A stretch of DNA of 37,511 nucleotides from Bacteroidaceae bacterium (lineage in GTDB: Bacteria; Bacteroidota; Bacteroidia; Bacteroidales; Bacteroidaceae): the NCBI GenBank assembly GCA_024398595.1, contig JAKSIX010000022.1:1-37511 (forward strand), given 5' to 3'. The position numbers were made by a program, and so were the translations under genes. The notes under the pieces were generated by a model. The model searched no databases, was not told the origin of the DNA, and saw nothing but the letters and a program-made list of their open reading frames with translations. Below, one piece after another: positions 1 through 10,443 of this stretch; the stretch's first letter is position 1, and each line of letters opens with the position of its first letter.

Positions 1-114
1 CTGGAGTTTGCGTTTAAATATTAATCGTTCAAAAATTTTCTTTGGACACTAGTGAAAGTACAATATTATTCTTTTTTTGGCATAACTTTGCCGGACCAAA
101 AACGGACATTTGAA

Positions 115-1104
115 ATGAACGAAAAAGTTCTGTCAACGCTGAAGTCGTCCGAGACAGACGACTGGCTGGATATCAGAGTGGTACGCCCTCTAGCATATTA
201 TTGTGCCCTAGGCTTCGCAAAACTGAACATACACCCCAACACAGTAACTATACTGTCAATGATAATAGGTGCAGGAAGCTGCATACTGTTCGCACACGGC
301 AGTTACCACTACGAAGGCCTGAACGGACTTGCATACAACATTCTTGCAATTCTGCTGCTGATATGGGCAGACATCTACGACTGTACGGACGGGCAGCTGG
401 CACGTATGACCGGCAAGACATCACGTCTCGGCCGAATCCTGGACGGTGCGGCGGGATTTGTATGGTTCGTACCGATATACATTGCCCTGACACTGAGGTT
501 TTATCACCACCATAGTATTGAGTTCGGTTGGCTGGGCATTGCCGACACCCAGCAGAACGCCATCATCGCTACAGCCATACTGTTCGCATTTGTGCTTGTT
601 TCCGGATTCTACAGTATGAGCGGGCAGCAGCGCGTGGCCGACTATTACATCCAGACTCATCTGTTCTTTCTGAAAGGCGAGAAGGGCAGTGAACTGGACA
701 GTTCCGTCAGACAGCAGCAGATATATGATGAGACTCCGGACGAGGGCAACCGCGTATGGAAAATGTTCCTGAAATCGTATATCAACTACACCAGACTACA
801 GGAGAAGAGGACTCCACAGTTCCAGCATCTTCTGAGTGTAATAAATGACAAATATGGTTCTTTCGGCAATGTTCCAGCAGACATACGCGAGGAACTTCAC
901 GCAGAGTCACTGAAGCTTATGAAATGGAACGGAATGCTGACATTCAACTTCCGGACAGCATTCTTCATCCTGTTCGTACTTGCTGATCTGCCTTCGCTCT
1001 ATTTCATAGTATTTGAGGTAATCTGTATGGAAATATTCTGTCGTTGGATTATCCGACGTCACGAGAGTTTCTGCAAGCGCATCGCCGGAAGAATAGCAGA
1101 ATAA
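115..1104 (+). CDS. CDP-alcohol phosphatidyltransferase family membrane protein
   Basis: A multi-pass membrane protein of the CDP-alcohol phosphatidyltransferase family, enzymes that move a phospho-alcohol from a CDP-linked donor during phospholipid synthesis. With the ATG at 115 (329 aa) the signature is visible as D89, D92-G93, A96-R97, G106 and D110. The fourth Asp of the canonical motif, expected at residue 114, is Gly here and the next residue is Phe, so catalysis is uncertain. Hydrophobic segments lie around residues 40-60, 72-86, 115-127, 150-163 and 280-305, with a long polar loop near 185-275. The reading frame extends to a GTG at 52, but the ATG at 115 begins the 'STLKSSET..WLDI' stretch that I associate with the start of Bacteroidetes homologues. 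The substrate cannot be told. It ends 3 bases before the convergent mazG. Confidence 0.75.
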   Translation: MNEKVLSTLKSSETDDWLDIRVVRPLAYYCALGFAKLNIHPNTVTILSMIIGAGSCILFAHGSYHYEGLNGLAYNILAILLLIWADIYDCTDGQLARMTGKTSRLGRILDGAAGFVWFVPIYIALTLRFYHHHSIEFGWLGIADTQQNAIIATAILFAFVLVSGFYSMSGQQRVADYYIQTHLFFLKGEKGSELDSSVRQQQIYDETPDEGNRVWKMFLKSYINYTRLQEKRTPQFQHLLSVINDKYGSFGNVPADIREELHAESLKLMKWNGMLTFNFRTAFFILFVLADLPSLYFIVFEVICMEIFCRWIIRRHESFCKRIAGRIAE

Positions 1105-1107
1105 AGT

Positions 1108-1893
1108 TTACTTTTCAAGAGATTTCGCCTCATTCCAGAGGTTGTCCATCTCATCCAAAGTCATATCCTTGAGAGAACGCCCCGAGCTTATTGCCTTTTC
1201 TTCTATGTAGTTGAAGCGGCTGATGAACTTGCGGTTGCTTTTCTCCAAGGCATTGTCAGGATGGATATCTGCCAGACGTGCCACATTGATTACTGCAAAA
1301 AGAAGATCACCAAGTTCCAATTCGGCGGCATTGTGATTTCCGGATGCCATCTCAGCTTTCAGTTCATCCAGTTCCTCATAGACCTTGTCCATAGCCTGTT
1401 CCGGACGTTCCCAGTCAAAGCCCACGTGCGAGGCTTTTTCCTGAATGCGAAAAGACTTTACAATTGACGGAAGTGCATCAGGTACGCCAGCAAGCACGCG
1501 CCTGTTTCCGCCCTTCTCCTTGAGCTTGAGCTGTTCCCAGTTCTGAAGCACCTGCTCCTGCCCGTCCACCTGAACGGTGCCGAACACGTGCGGATGCCGG
1601 TATATCAGTTTCTCACATATCCTGTCGCAAACATCCTTTATGTCGAAATCGTTTGTCTCGCTGCCTATCTTTGCATAAAATACCACGTGCAGCAGCAAGT
1701 CTCCAAGTTCCTTGCAGATTTCCGCCTTATCATCCTTCATCAGCGCATCACACAGTTCAAAGGTCTCCTCAATGGTATTCTGTCTGAGGCTCTCATTGGT
1801 CTGTACCCTATCCCACGGACATTTCACGCGCAACTCATCCATTATGTCCAGAAGATGTCCGAACGCCTTCATCTGCTCTTCCCTAGTGCTCAT
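1108..1893 (-). CDS. mazG: MazG nucleoside triphosphate pyrophosphohydrolase
   Basis: MazG hydrolyses (d)NTPs to the monophosphate and pyrophosphate and acts as a house-cleaning enzyme. The 261-aa product has the expected length (about 263 aa in E. coli) and two all-alpha MazG domains. The first carries [20 protein letters not shown] and the metal-binding EExxE/ExxD pattern (IEETFEL ... KELGDLLLH). The second repeats it as YEELDEL ... [10 protein letters not shown]. The start is the ATG complementary to 1891-1893. The frame remains open upstream, but that extension would run over the valS promoter and lacks family similarity. The gene is divergent from valS, with a TATTTTTG promoter element at 1917-1924 on this strand. 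Confidence 0.93.
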   Translation of the reverse strand: MSTREEQMKAFGHLLDIMDELRVKCPWDRVQTNESLRQNTIEETFELCDALMKDDKAEICKELGDLLLHVVFYAKIGSETNDFDIKDVCDRICEKLIYRHPHVFGTVQVDGQEQVLQNWEQLKLKEKGGNRRVLAGVPDALPSIVKSFRIQEKASHVGFDWERPEQAMDKVYEELDELKAEMASGNHNAAELELGDLLFAVINVARLADIHPDNALEKSNRKFISRFNYIEEKAISSGRSLKDMTLDEMDNLWNEAKSLEK

Positions 1894-1916
1894 TATTGTT
1901 TTATTATCAGTTTCTG

Positions 1917-1924
1917 CAAAAATA
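1917..1924 (-). promoter_or_regulatory. -7 promoter element for mazG
   Basis: TATTTTTG on the minus strand matches the Bacteroidetes -7 consensus TAnnTTTG and lies 24 bases before the mazG ATG. It is back to back with the valS element 14 bases away. Confidence 0.5.
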
Positions 1925-1937
1925 GATATAAAATCAG

Positions 1938-1945
1938 TAAATTTG
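1938..1945 (+). promoter_or_regulatory. -7 promoter element for valS
   Basis: TAAATTTG matches the Bacteroidetes -7 consensus TAnnTTTG and lies 31 bases before the valS ATG. No clear -33 TTTG was seen at the usual distance. Confidence 0.5.
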
Positions 1946-1975
1946 CAGATTAAAACGAAAACAACACGTCTGATT

Positions 1976-4666
1976 ATGGAATTAGCGAGCAAATACAACC
2001 CTGCAGAAGTCGAGGGGAAGTGGTATGAGTATTGGGAAAACAACAAGCTGTTTCACTCAAAGCCTGATGGCCGCGAACCGTTCACCATCGTCATTCCGCC
2101 ACCAAATGTAACAGGTGTACTGCATATGGGGCATATGCTCAACAACACGATACAGGACATTCTTGTACGCCGTGCCCGGATGATGGGCAAGAACGCTCTA
2201 TGGGTACCTGGAACGGATCACGCATCCATAGCCACCGAGGCCAAGGTCGTTGCCAGACTCGCCGCACAGGGTATCAGAAAAAACGAACTGACACGCGATG
2301 AGTTTATGAAGCACGCCTGGGAATGGAAGGAGGAGCACGGAGGCATCATCCTGAAGCAGCTCCGCCGTCTGGGCTGCAGCTGCGACTGGGACCGCACCGC
2401 ATTCACAATGGACGAGATACGTTCCGAAAGCGTAATCAAGGTATTCTGCGACCTCTACAACAAAGGGCTCATATACCGTGGCGTACGTATGGTGAACTGG
2501 GATCCGAAGGCCAAGACGGCTCTCAGCGACGAGGAGGTAATCTACAAGGAAGAACACAGCAAGCTCTACTACCTGAGATATTACATCGCCGATCAGGATG
2601 AGGTTACACCTACAGGTATTGACGGAGAAGTCCTGCACAAGGATTCTATAGGCTGGTACGCGGTTGTTGCCACCACACGTCCTGAAACGATAATGGGCGA
2701 TACCGCAATGTGTATCAACCCGAACGACAGTAAAAACCGCTGGCTGAGCGGACACAAGGTCATAGTTCCGCTGGTAGGCCGCGAGATTCCGGTCATAGAG
2801 GACGACTACGTTGACATTGAGTTCGGTACCGGCTGTCTGAAGGTCACACCGGCACACGATGTGAACGACTATATGCTGGGCGAGAAATACAATCTGCCGT
2901 CCATCGACATCTTCAACGACGACGGCAGCATAAGCGAGGCCGCAGGAATGTACGTCGGACAGGACCGCTTTGCCGTGAGGAAGCAGATTGCCATTGATCT
3001 GGACAATGCCGGACTGCTGGAGAAGATGGAGGACTACACCAACAAGGTAGGCTACAGCGAGCGCAACTCCGATACGGCAATCGAGCCGAAACTGTCAATG
3101 CAGTGGTTCCTCAAGATGCAGCACTTCGCAGATATGGCCCTGCCGCCGGTAATGAACGACGAGCTGAAATTCTACCCGCCGAAATACAAGAACACCTACC
3201 GCAACTGGCTGGAGAACATCAAGGACTGGTGTGTGAGCCGTCAGCTCTGGTGGGGTCACCGCATTCCGGCCTATTATCTGCCCGGAGGAGGTTATGTGGT
3301 AGCCGAGACAATAGAGAAAGCTGTGGAGAAGGCTCGTGCCAGGAATCACGACGCCACCATCACTGCCGCAGACCTGCGTCAGGACGAGGATGTACTCGAC
3401 ACATGGTTCAGCAGCTGGCTCTGGCCAATCAGCCTGTTCGACGGTATCAACAACCCGGACAATGAGGAAATAAAGTACTACTATTCCACCAATGACCTTG
3501 TGACTGGCCCGGATATCATTTTCTTCTGGGTGGCACGTATGATTATGGCCGGATATGAATATCGCGGCGATATGCCTTTCCGCAATGTATATTTCACAGG
3601 CATCGTGCGTGACAAGCTCGGGCGCAAGATGAGCAAGTCATTAGGCAACAGTCCCGACCCGATAGGTCTGATTGAGAAATACGGCGCAGACGGCGTTCGT
3701 ATGGGACTTATGCTTTCAGCACCGGCGGGCAACGACATTCCGTTCGATGAGGCAATCTGCGAACAGGGCCGCAACTTCAACAACAAGATTTGGAACGCAT
3801 TCCGTCTGACACAAAGCTGGACTGTATCGGCAGATGCGGAGCAACCCGAGAGCTCACGTCTGGCAGTCGAGTGGTTCGACGCACTGCTGGCAAAGTCGGC
3901 CGCAGAGATTGACGACCTGATGTCCAAGTACCGTATCAGCGAGGCCCTGATGACAGTTTATAAGCTGTTCTGGGACGAGTTTGCAAGCTGGTATCTTGAA
4001 ATAATCAAGCCGGTCTATGGCCAGCCTATCGACAGCAGGACCTACAATTCCACATTGGACCTGTTTGAGAAGCTGCTTCTCCTGCTTCACCCGTTCATGC
4101 CGTTCATCACCGAGGAACTCTGGCAGAATGTCCGTGAACGCAAAAACGGCGAGAGCATTATGAATCAGAGCATACTGGAAATAGCACATCCGTACGACGG
4201 GAAGGTTATTGCCGACTTCGAGGCCTGCAAGGCTCTTGTTACAGAGGTGCGCTCCATACGCAAGCAGAAAAATATCCCAATGCGCGATGCCCTGACCGTA
4301 GAGGCTATATGCACAAATCCTCTGAAACACCTCAACAGCATAATGAAGAAGATGGCAGGTCTTGACAACATTGAGGTGGTCAATGCAAAGAGCGATGGCA
4401 CTGCGCCGTTCATGGTAGGCACGGCCGAGTTCGCAGTCCGTCTGGGAGGTCTGATTGACGTGGATGCCGAGTTGGCAAAGCTCGATGCTGAACTGGCACA
4501 TCTGGAAGGTTTTCTGAAAGGTGTTATGGCCAAGTTGGGCAATCAGAACTTCGTGGCTCACGCTCCTGCCGCAGTAGTGGAGCTTGAGCGCAAAAAGCAG
4601 TCCGATGCAGAACAGAAGATTGCGGCAGTCAAGGAAAACATGAAACGGTTAGGAAGGAACTGCTGA
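1976..4666 (+). CDS. valS: Valyl-tRNA synthetase
   Basis: Class I aminoacyl-tRNA synthetase that charges tRNA-Val and edits mis-activated Thr. The 896-aa product shows [13 protein letters not shown] with the HIGH signature as HMGH at residues 50-53, the KMSKS loop at about 551-555 ([10 protein letters not shown]), the CP1 editing domain between them, an anticodon-binding helical domain after about 610, and a C-terminal coiled-coil arm in roughly the last 65 residues. The ATG at 1976 starts at 'MELASKYNP', typical of the family. The reading frame is open upstream through mazG, but that is antisense to a real gene. A two-gene unit with the coiled-coil protein 11 bases downstream is likely. Confidence 0.97.
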   Translation: MELASKYNPAEVEGKWYEYWENNKLFHSKPDGREPFTIVIPPPNVTGVLHMGHMLNNTIQDILVRRARMMGKNALWVPGTDHASIATEAKVVARLAAQGIRKNELTRDEFMKHAWEWKEEHGGIILKQLRRLGCSCDWDRTAFTMDEIRSESVIKVFCDLYNKGLIYRGVRMVNWDPKAKTALSDEEVIYKEEHSKLYYLRYYIADQDEVTPTGIDGEVLHKDSIGWYAVVATTRPETIMGDTAMCINPNDSKNRWLSGHKVIVPLVGREIPVIEDDYVDIEFGTGCLKVTPAHDVNDYMLGEKYNLPSIDIFNDDGSISEAAGMYVGQDRFAVRKQIAIDLDNAGLLEKMEDYTNKVGYSERNSDTAIEPKLSMQWFLKMQHFADMALPPVMNDELKFYPPKYKNTYRNWLENIKDWCVSRQLWWGHRIPAYYLPGGGYVVAETIEKAVEKARARNHDATITAADLRQDEDVLDTWFSSWLWPISLFDGINNPDNEEIKYYYSTNDLVTGPDIIFFWVARMIMAGYEYRGDMPFRNVYFTGIVRDKLGRKMSKSLGNSPDPIGLIEKYGADGVRMGLMLSAPAGNDIPFDEAICEQGRNFNNKIWNAFRLTQSWTVSADAEQPESSRLAVEWFDALLAKSAAEIDDLMSKYRISEALMTVYKLFWDEFASWYLEIIKPVYGQPIDSRTYNSTLDLFEKLLLLLHPFMPFITEELWQNVRERKNGESIMNQSILEIAHPYDGKVIADFEACKALVTEVRSIRKQKNIPMRDALTVEAICTNPLKHLNSIMKKMAGLDNIEVVNAKSDGTAPFMVGTAEFAVRLGGLIDVDAELAKLDAELAHLEGFLKGVMAKLGNQNFVAHAPAAVVELERKKQSDAEQKIAAVKENMKRLGRNC

Positions 4667-4677
4667 TTACAACAAAT

Positions 4678-5547
4678 ATGAAAAAGGGTATCATCATTCC
4701 AATATTGGCCGTTTTGGCCATAGCGGTAGGAATACTTGCCTGGTTTCTGCGTGCAAAGACGGTGGAGAACGAGGAAATGTCACAGCTTTTCGAGATTGAA
4801 AAGGAAGAGATGGAGAATGAGTACTCCAGTTTCGCCGTGCAGTATGACGAACTGCAGGTGCAGATTTCCAACGACTCTCTGGCGCATCAGTTGGAGAAGG
4901 AGAAACTGCGTACCCAGCAGCTTCTTGAGGAACTGCGCCAGACGAAAGCCACCAACGCGGCAGAGATAACACGTCTGAAGAAGGAACTGGCTACAGTCAG
5001 AGCTGTAATGCGTTCGTACGTTGCCCAAATTGACTCTCTTGACAAGATTAACAAGAAACTGGAAAAGGAGAACATTCAGGTGCGCCAGCAATATCGTGAA
5101 GCCACACAGGCCATAACCGTTCTGACAGAGGCTAAGGAGAAAGCCGAAGAACAGGTCCAACTGGCATCACAACTCGATGCTGTAGGCATTGCCGCCACAC
5201 CGCGCAACAAGCGTGACAAGGAAGAGCACAAAATAAAGCACGTGACCAACATCACAGTCGATTTCACAATTGCGAAAAACATCACCGCCAAGACCGGCGA
5301 GAAAACCGTATATGTCCAGATAATGAGGCCGGACGGAGAAATTCTGACCAAGGGCGAGCCCCAGACATTCACATACGGGAACACAGTCCTGGAATATTCA
5401 ATGAAAAAGAACATAGAATATGATGGTGAGCAGCAGAGCGTAATGCTGTACTGGCCGGTTGAGGAGTTTCTATATGCCGGCACATACAGCATCTATGTGT
5501 TTGTTGACGGCGTAATGATAGGTGACGGCAGTTTCGAACTGCAATAA
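4678..5547 (+). CDS. Membrane-anchored coiled-coil protein, function unknown
   Basis: A 289-aa protein with an N-terminal transmembrane segment (residues 4-24), a long heptad-rich coiled coil from about 28 to 165, a basic linker (PRNKRDKEEHKIKH) and a C-terminal domain of about 100 residues (from 'VTNITVDFTI') that looks all-beta, with a closing 'AGTYSIYVFVDGVMIGDGSF'. The layout suggests a protein anchored in the inner membrane with its coiled coil and beta domain outside the cytoplasm. I do not recognise a named family. It follows valS by 11 bases and precedes the helicase gene by 33, so it is probably co-transcribed with valS. No catalytic motif is visible. Confidence 0.8.
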   Translation: MKKGIIIPILAVLAIAVGILAWFLRAKTVENEEMSQLFEIEKEEMENEYSSFAVQYDELQVQISNDSLAHQLEKEKLRTQQLLEELRQTKATNAAEITRLKKELATVRAVMRSYVAQIDSLDKINKKLEKENIQVRQQYREATQAITVLTEAKEKAEEQVQLASQLDAVGIAATPRNKRDKEEHKIKHVTNITVDFTIAKNITAKTGEKTVYVQIMRPDGEILTKGEPQTFTYGNTVLEYSMKKNIEYDGEQQSVMLYWPVEEFLYAGTYSIYVFVDGVMIGDGSFELQ

Positions 5548-5580
5548 TCAAGTTGAAAGGTACTAAACTACAGACAGGTA

Positions 5581-7509
5581 ATGAAGAGTTTCAAGGAACT
5601 TGGTATCAGGAACGATATACTGCAGGCAATTGAGGAATTAGGATTCAAGTTCCCTATGCCGGTACAGGAAGAGGCCATACCGTGCCTTTTGGAGAATAAC
5701 GGAGACCTCGTCGCACTGGCCCAGACCGGAACCGGCAAGACTGCCGCATACGGACTGCCACTGATACAGCAGACCGACATCAATTGTCCCGACGCACAGG
5801 CTCTGATACTCAGTCCGACCCGTGAGCTGTGCATACAGATAGCCGGAGATCTGGCAGATTTCTCAAAATACATTGACGGTCTGCACATCATACCTATGTA
5901 CGGCGGAACGTCAATAGAGAACCAGATTCGTAATTTCAAGCGCGGAGCACACATTATAGTCGCAACTCCAGGACGTCTGCTTGACCTGATGAACCGTGGC
6001 GTGGTAAAGCTCGGGACCATACGCAAACTTATACTTGACGAGGCCGATGAAATGCTCAACATGGGCTTTGCCGAAGATTTGGAAGCGATTGTCGCTGCTG
6101 TTCCGGAAGGCCGTCAGACTATGATGTTCTCCGCCACAATGAGCAAGGAGATTTCTCTCATAGCCGCCAAATATCTGCACGATGCACGCGAGATTGTCAT
6201 AGGCACACGCAATGAGGGAGCCGAAAACGTGAACCACATTTACTATATGGTGCACGCAAAGGACAAATATCTGGCACTGAAACGCATTGTTGACTATTAT
6301 CCGAACATTTACGCAATAGTATTCTGCCGCACAAGAGTGGAGACACAGGAAGTCGCCGACCAGCTCATACAGGACGGCTACAATGCAGATTCCCTGCACG
6401 GAGAACTGTCGCAGGCGCAGCGTGACCTGACTATGCAGAAATTCCGCAAACGCCAGCTGCAGCTTCTGGTAGCCACCGATGTTGCCGCACGCGGACTCGA
6501 TGTTGACGACCTTACGCACGTCATCAACTACGGACTGCCTGACGACACAGAAAACTACACCCACCGCAGCGGGCGTACAGGACGCGCAGGCAAGACCGGC
6601 ACATCAATATCAATCATCAATCTTCGCGAAAAGGGCAAGATACGTATCATTGAAAAGACCATAGGCAAGCAGTTCGTGGTCGGAGAGATGCCTTCGGGCG
6701 AGAAGATTTGCGAGAAACAGCTCTATAAGGTGATGGATGACATTGAGCGTTTTCAGGTCAATGAAGAACAGATTGCACCGTTCCTGCCGGATATAATGCG
6801 CAAACTGGACTGGTTGGACAAGGAGGACATCATAAAGCGTGTGGTAGGACGCGAGTTCATACGCTTCGCCGAGTATTACAGCAATGCTCCGGATATAGAG
6901 AACGTCACACCACAGAAGATTGAAGAGGAGAAAAAAGCGAAGAAAGAGAAGAGGCGCATTGCCCGCAATGGGTTCAACAGAATGTTCATCAACGTCGGCA
7001 AGCTGGACGGAATCAAGCCTACCGGCATAATGGAAATGATTAACCGAAGACTTGCCGGGCCCCGCATTGACATAGGCCGCATAGACCTTATGAAGAGTTT
7101 CTCATTCTTCGAAATTCCGGAAGAGTTCACAGAGGAAGTCATTGAAGCTTTTTCAGGATATGTCTATAAAAACCGCGAGGTTCACGTAGAGGTAGCGAGC
7201 AAGGACGAAACATCAAAGCAGGATTCCGGACGCAAGGAAGAAAAGCGCAAGGATAACCGTCACAAGGACGGGAAGCAACAGGAAAACCGTCATGAAGATG
7301 ACAGGCCGAAAGATACCAAACGCCGGGAGGACAAGATTAAGAAGCATTCCGCCTCGCGAGCCCCGGGAATGAGTCAGGAAAGTCAGTACTACGGTAAAGG
7401 CAAGAAAGGCCGGAAGCAGACTCACGATGAAATAGACGAGTTTACAGGAGGTGACTGGCGCAGGTTCTTTCAGCAGGATGACAGGCGCAAGCCATCAAAG
7501 CGAAGATGA
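5581..7509 (+). CDS. DEAD-box ATP-dependent RNA helicase
   Basis: Unwinds RNA duplexes; the family acts in ribosome assembly and RNA decay. The 642-aa protein has the full motif set: AQTGTGKT (47-54), PTREL (79-83), ATPGR (128-132), DEAD (153-156), SAT (184-186), then ARGLDV and HRSGRTGRAG in the second RecA domain. A DbpA-like RNA-binding domain follows at about residues 460-540 (FINVGKLDGIKPTGIMEMI ... FSFFEIPEEF). The last 100 residues are a Lys/Arg/Asp/His-rich tail (RHKDGKQQENRHEDDRPKD) likely to bind RNA without fixed structure. This order resembles DeaD/CsdA and DbpA, but I cannot assign one of those names. The ATG is at 5581; no promoter consensus was seen. Confidence 0.93.
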   Translation: MKSFKELGIRNDILQAIEELGFKFPMPVQEEAIPCLLENNGDLVALAQTGTGKTAAYGLPLIQQTDINCPDAQALILSPTRELCIQIAGDLADFSKYIDGLHIIPMYGGTSIENQIRNFKRGAHIIVATPGRLLDLMNRGVVKLGTIRKLILDEADEMLNMGFAEDLEAIVAAVPEGRQTMMFSATMSKEISLIAAKYLHDAREIVIGTRNEGAENVNHIYYMVHAKDKYLALKRIVDYYPNIYAIVFCRTRVETQEVADQLIQDGYNADSLHGELSQAQRDLTMQKFRKRQLQLLVATDVAARGLDVDDLTHVINYGLPDDTENYTHRSGRTGRAGKTGTSISIINLREKGKIRIIEKTIGKQFVVGEMPSGEKICEKQLYKVMDDIERFQVNEEQIAPFLPDIMRKLDWLDKEDIIKRVVGREFIRFAEYYSNAPDIENVTPQKIEEEKKAKKEKRRIARNGFNRMFINVGKLDGIKPTGIMEMINRRLAGPRIDIGRIDLMKSFSFFEIPEEFTEEVIEAFSGYVYKNREVHVEVASKDETSKQDSGRKEEKRKDNRHKDGKQQENRHEDDRPKDTKRREDKIKKHSASRAPGMSQESQYYGKGKKGRKQTHDEIDEFTGGDWRRFFQQDDRRKPSKRR

Positions 7510-7546
7510 AAACCGCAATAAGATAATGATATAAAATACAGTGATT

Positions 7547-8569
7547 ATGAAAATTTTAGATTGGTCAAACCTCTCCTTCGGTTATATGAAAACCGATTAT
7601 AATGTACGTATATGGTATAAGGACGGTGCATGGGGTGAGATTGAGGTATCTGACTCAGAGTATGTTCCAATGCATATTGCAGCGACCTGTCTTCATTACG
7701 GTCAGGAGGCATTCGAAGGTCTCAAGGCATTCAGGAGCGAGGACGGAAGAATCCGTGTTTTCCGTATGCAGGCCAATGCTGAGCGCCTGCAAAGTTCCTG
7801 CCGTGCGACCCTGATGCCAGAACTGCCGACAGAGACATTCTGCAAAATGGTAGAAAAAGTTATAACACTGAACAAGGAGTACATTCCGCCATACGAGAGT
7901 GGTGCCTCACTCTATATAAGGCCACTTATGATAGGTACAGGCGCACAAGTCGGCGTAAAGCCGGCGAATGAGTATCTCTGCGTGATGTTCGTAACTCCTG
8001 TCGGCCCTTATTTCAGGGGTGGTTTCCAGACCACGCCGTATGCTCTGGTACGCTCGTACGACCGTTCCGCCCCACTCGGCATGGGTAAGTACAAGGTCGG
8101 CGGCAACTACGCGGCAAGCCTCTATGCCAATAGGATTGCACACGAGAAAGGTTACTCAAGCGAGTTCTATCTCGATGCCAAGGAGAAAAAATACATTGAC
8201 GAGTGCGGCGCGGCCAATTTTATCGGAATCAAGGGTAACAAATACATCACTCCCAAGTCGGAGTCAATACTCCCGTCAATCACCAACCGCAGCCTTATGC
8301 AGATAGCACAGGATCTCGGAATGGAAGTTGAGATACGCCCTGTCCCGCTTGAGGAACTGTTGGAATTTGATGAGGCCGGTGCCTGCGGAACAGCAGCCGT
8401 AATCTCACCTATTGAGCGTATCGATGACATTGAGGAAGGCAAGAGCTATGTCATAGCAAAGGACGGCAAGCCGGGTCCTGTCCTCACCAAACTTTACAGA
8501 CATCTGCGTGGGATACAGTACGGTGTTATGCCGGACACACATAATTGGGTAACAGTTCTTGATATCTGA
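7547..8569 (+). CDS. ilvE: Branched-chain amino acid aminotransferase
   Basis: PLP-dependent fold-type IV (class IV) transaminase that interconverts Leu/Ile/Val and their 2-oxo acids. The 340-aa product contains the PLP lysine in '[11 protein letters not shown]' (K183), the glutamate region '[13 protein letters not shown]', and the phosphate-binding '[11 protein letters not shown]'. '[13 protein letters not shown]' is the usual early motif. The frame begins with a GTG two codons earlier at 7541, but the ATG at 7547 is the better start. The stop overlaps the trmB start (TGATG at 8567-8571), so the two are translationally coupled. Confidence 0.95.
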   Translation: MKILDWSNLSFGYMKTDYNVRIWYKDGAWGEIEVSDSEYVPMHIAATCLHYGQEAFEGLKAFRSEDGRIRVFRMQANAERLQSSCRATLMPELPTETFCKMVEKVITLNKEYIPPYESGASLYIRPLMIGTGAQVGVKPANEYLCVMFVTPVGPYFRGGFQTTPYALVRSYDRSAPLGMGKYKVGGNYAASLYANRIAHEKGYSSEFYLDAKEKKYIDECGAANFIGIKGNKYITPKSESILPSITNRSLMQIAQDLGMEVEIRPVPLEELLEFDEAGACGTAAVISPIERIDDIEEGKSYVIAKDGKPGPVLTKLYRHLRGIQYGVMPDTHNWVTVLDI

Positions 8570-9327
8570 TGGGCAAGGGCAAACTGGCAAAGTTCGCGGA
8601 TATGCGGACATTCCCTAACGTCTTTGAACCGGAGATATCGTTCAAGGACGATGTGCCGTATGAGAAAAAGGGCTGTTGGAACAGTTCCTTCTTCCATAAC
8701 GACAATCCTATTGTTCTGGAATTAGGTTGCGGACGTGGCGAATACACCGTAGGTCTCGCACAGCTGAACCCGAATATGAATTTCATCGGCATAGACATCA
8801 AGGGAGCCAGAATGTGGACAGGCGCAAAGCTGTCGCTTGATTCAGGGCTGGTAAATGCAGCATTCCTGCGCACTGAGATTGGGCTTATTGACCGTTGCTT
8901 CGCTCCCGGCGAAGTGAGCGGGATATGGCTGACGTTCCCGGATCCGCAGATGAAAAAAGCCACAAAGAGGCTTACCTCATCGTGGTTTCTGGAACGCTAC
9001 CGCAACATTTTGAAAGATGGTGGTGAAATCAACCTGAAAACAGACAGCAATTTCCTTTACACCTACACTACCCTGCTGGTTGACAGGAACAATCTGCGCA
9101 GCGACGTGCGCATAAATGACCTATACGCATCTGAGATTACAGATTCAGCGCTCAACATCCAGACCTATTACGAGCAGCAATGGCGTGAGCGCGGCAAGAC
9201 AATCAAATACATACGCTTCAATCTGCCGGCGGAAGGCAAGCTGGAGGAGCCTGACGTTGAGATAGAACTTGATGACTACCGCAGCTACGGCCGTTACAAG
9301 CGGAGCGGACTTGAGACATCCAAATAG
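8569..9327 (+). CDS. trmB: tRNA (guanine-N7)-methyltransferase
   Basis: SAM-dependent methyltransferase that makes m7G46 in the variable loop of tRNAs. The 252-aa protein has the SAM motif [15 protein letters not shown], the acidic end of the second strand in '[12 protein letters not shown]', the TrmB hallmark [16 protein letters not shown], and the substrate motif '[12 protein letters not shown]'. The start ATG lies inside the ilvE stop. The gene ends 10 bases before the mrp start, so ilvE, trmB, mrp and the DUF5715 gene form one tightly packed run. Confidence 0.94.
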   Translation: MGKGKLAKFADMRTFPNVFEPEISFKDDVPYEKKGCWNSSFFHNDNPIVLELGCGRGEYTVGLAQLNPNMNFIGIDIKGARMWTGAKLSLDSGLVNAAFLRTEIGLIDRCFAPGEVSGIWLTFPDPQMKKATKRLTSSWFLERYRNILKDGGEINLKTDSNFLYTYTTLLVDRNNLRSDVRINDLYASEITDSALNIQTYYEQQWRERGKTIKYIRFNLPAEGKLEEPDVEIELDDYRSYGRYKRSGLETSK

Positions 9328-9337
9328 ACAGAGATAT

Positions 9338-10438
9338 ATGGCACTATACCCCAACCTTATAAAAGAGGCACTCTCTACAGTACGCTATCCCGGAACAGGA
9401 AAGGATATCGTGACAATGGAGATGCTTGACGATGACATACGCATAGACGGAGACAGCGTATCATTCTCGCTGATATTCGAGAAGCCCACCGATCCGTTCA
9501 TAAAATCGATACTGAAATCGGCCGAGACAGCCATAAAGCTGAAAGCCGGAACCGGGGTGCAGGTAAGCATCAATGTCAGGACACGTCAGCAACCGAAAGA
9601 AGAGGAAGAACTGCTTCCCGGTGTAAGAAACACCATCGCAGTGGCTTCCGGCAAAGGCGGCGTGGGTAAATCGACAGTGGCTGCAAATCTGGCTGTGGCA
9701 CTCGCCCAGCAAGGCTACAGGGTAGGTCTTCTGGATGCCGACATTTTCGGTCCTTCAATGCCGAAAATGTTTCAGGTTGAAGATGCCCGTCCGTACGCCG
9801 AGAACATTGACGGGCGCGACCTGATAGTCCCGATTGAGCAGTATGGCATCAAACTGCTGTCAATAGGTTTCTTCGTCGAGCCCGGTCAGGCGGTTCTGTG
9901 GCGCGGAGCTATGGCAAGCAACGCGCTCAAGCAGCTTATTGCAGAAGCCAAATGGGGAGACCTTGACTACTTCCTTATTGATATGCCTCCAGGTACAAGC
10001 GACATACATCTGACGCTGGTACAGACTCTCGGACTCACTGGAGCCGTCGTAGTCAGCACACCGCAGGAAGTGGCACTGGCAGATGCCCGCAAGGGTATAG
10101 ATATGTTCACCAATCCGAAAGTAAACGTACCGGTGTTGGGACTAGTGGAGAATATGGCATGGTTCACACCGGCCGAACTGCCGGAGAACCGCTATTACCT
10201 GTTCGGAAAGGAAGGCTGCAAGCGTCTGGCTGAAGAACTTGACATACCACTGCTCGGACAGATTCCCATAGTGCAGAGCATCTGCGAAGGCGGTGACAGC
10301 GGATATCCGGTAGCACTTGACCGCGAATCCATCATCGGCAAGGCTTTTGACTCACTGGCCAGTGCTCTTGTTGAAAGCACAGTCCGCCGCAACAACGAAA
10401 AACCGGCCACCCAAGCCGTTGACACATCATCCAACTGA
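9338..10438 (+). CDS. Mrp/NBP35-family P-loop ATPase, Fe-S carrier type
   Basis: Member of the Mrp/ApbC family, which is linked to carrying or delivering Fe-S clusters. The 366-aa product (start ATG 9338) has an N-terminal MIP18/DUF59-like domain of about 95 residues, then a deviant Walker A GKGGVGKST (105-113), 'DADIFGPSMPKMF', and 'LIDMPPGTSDIHL'. The CxxC pair that bridges the cluster in E. coli ApbC would follow 'ENMAWF', but here the loop reads TPAELPENRYYLF without cysteine. Single cysteines occur later (GKEGC and SICEG). I infer a family member that may not use the standard cluster site. It is followed by the DUF5715 gene after 5 bases. Confidence 0.9.
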   Translation: MALYPNLIKEALSTVRYPGTGKDIVTMEMLDDDIRIDGDSVSFSLIFEKPTDPFIKSILKSAETAIKLKAGTGVQVSINVRTRQQPKEEEELLPGVRNTIAVASGKGGVGKSTVAANLAVALAQQGYRVGLLDADIFGPSMPKMFQVEDARPYAENIDGRDLIVPIEQYGIKLLSIGFFVEPGQAVLWRGAMASNALKQLIAEAKWGDLDYFLIDMPPGTSDIHLTLVQTLGLTGAVVVSTPQEVALADARKGIDMFTNPKVNVPVLGLVENMAWFTPAELPENRYYLFGKEGCKRLAEELDIPLLGQIPIVQSICEGGDSGYPVALDRESIIGKAFDSLASALVESTVRRNNEKPATQAVDTSSN

Positions 10439-10443
10439 TAACG

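Noticed and set aside
1712-1975. Upstream extension of the valS frame
   Set aside because: It is antisense to mazG and not similar to ValS; the valS promoter lies inside it at 1938-1945.
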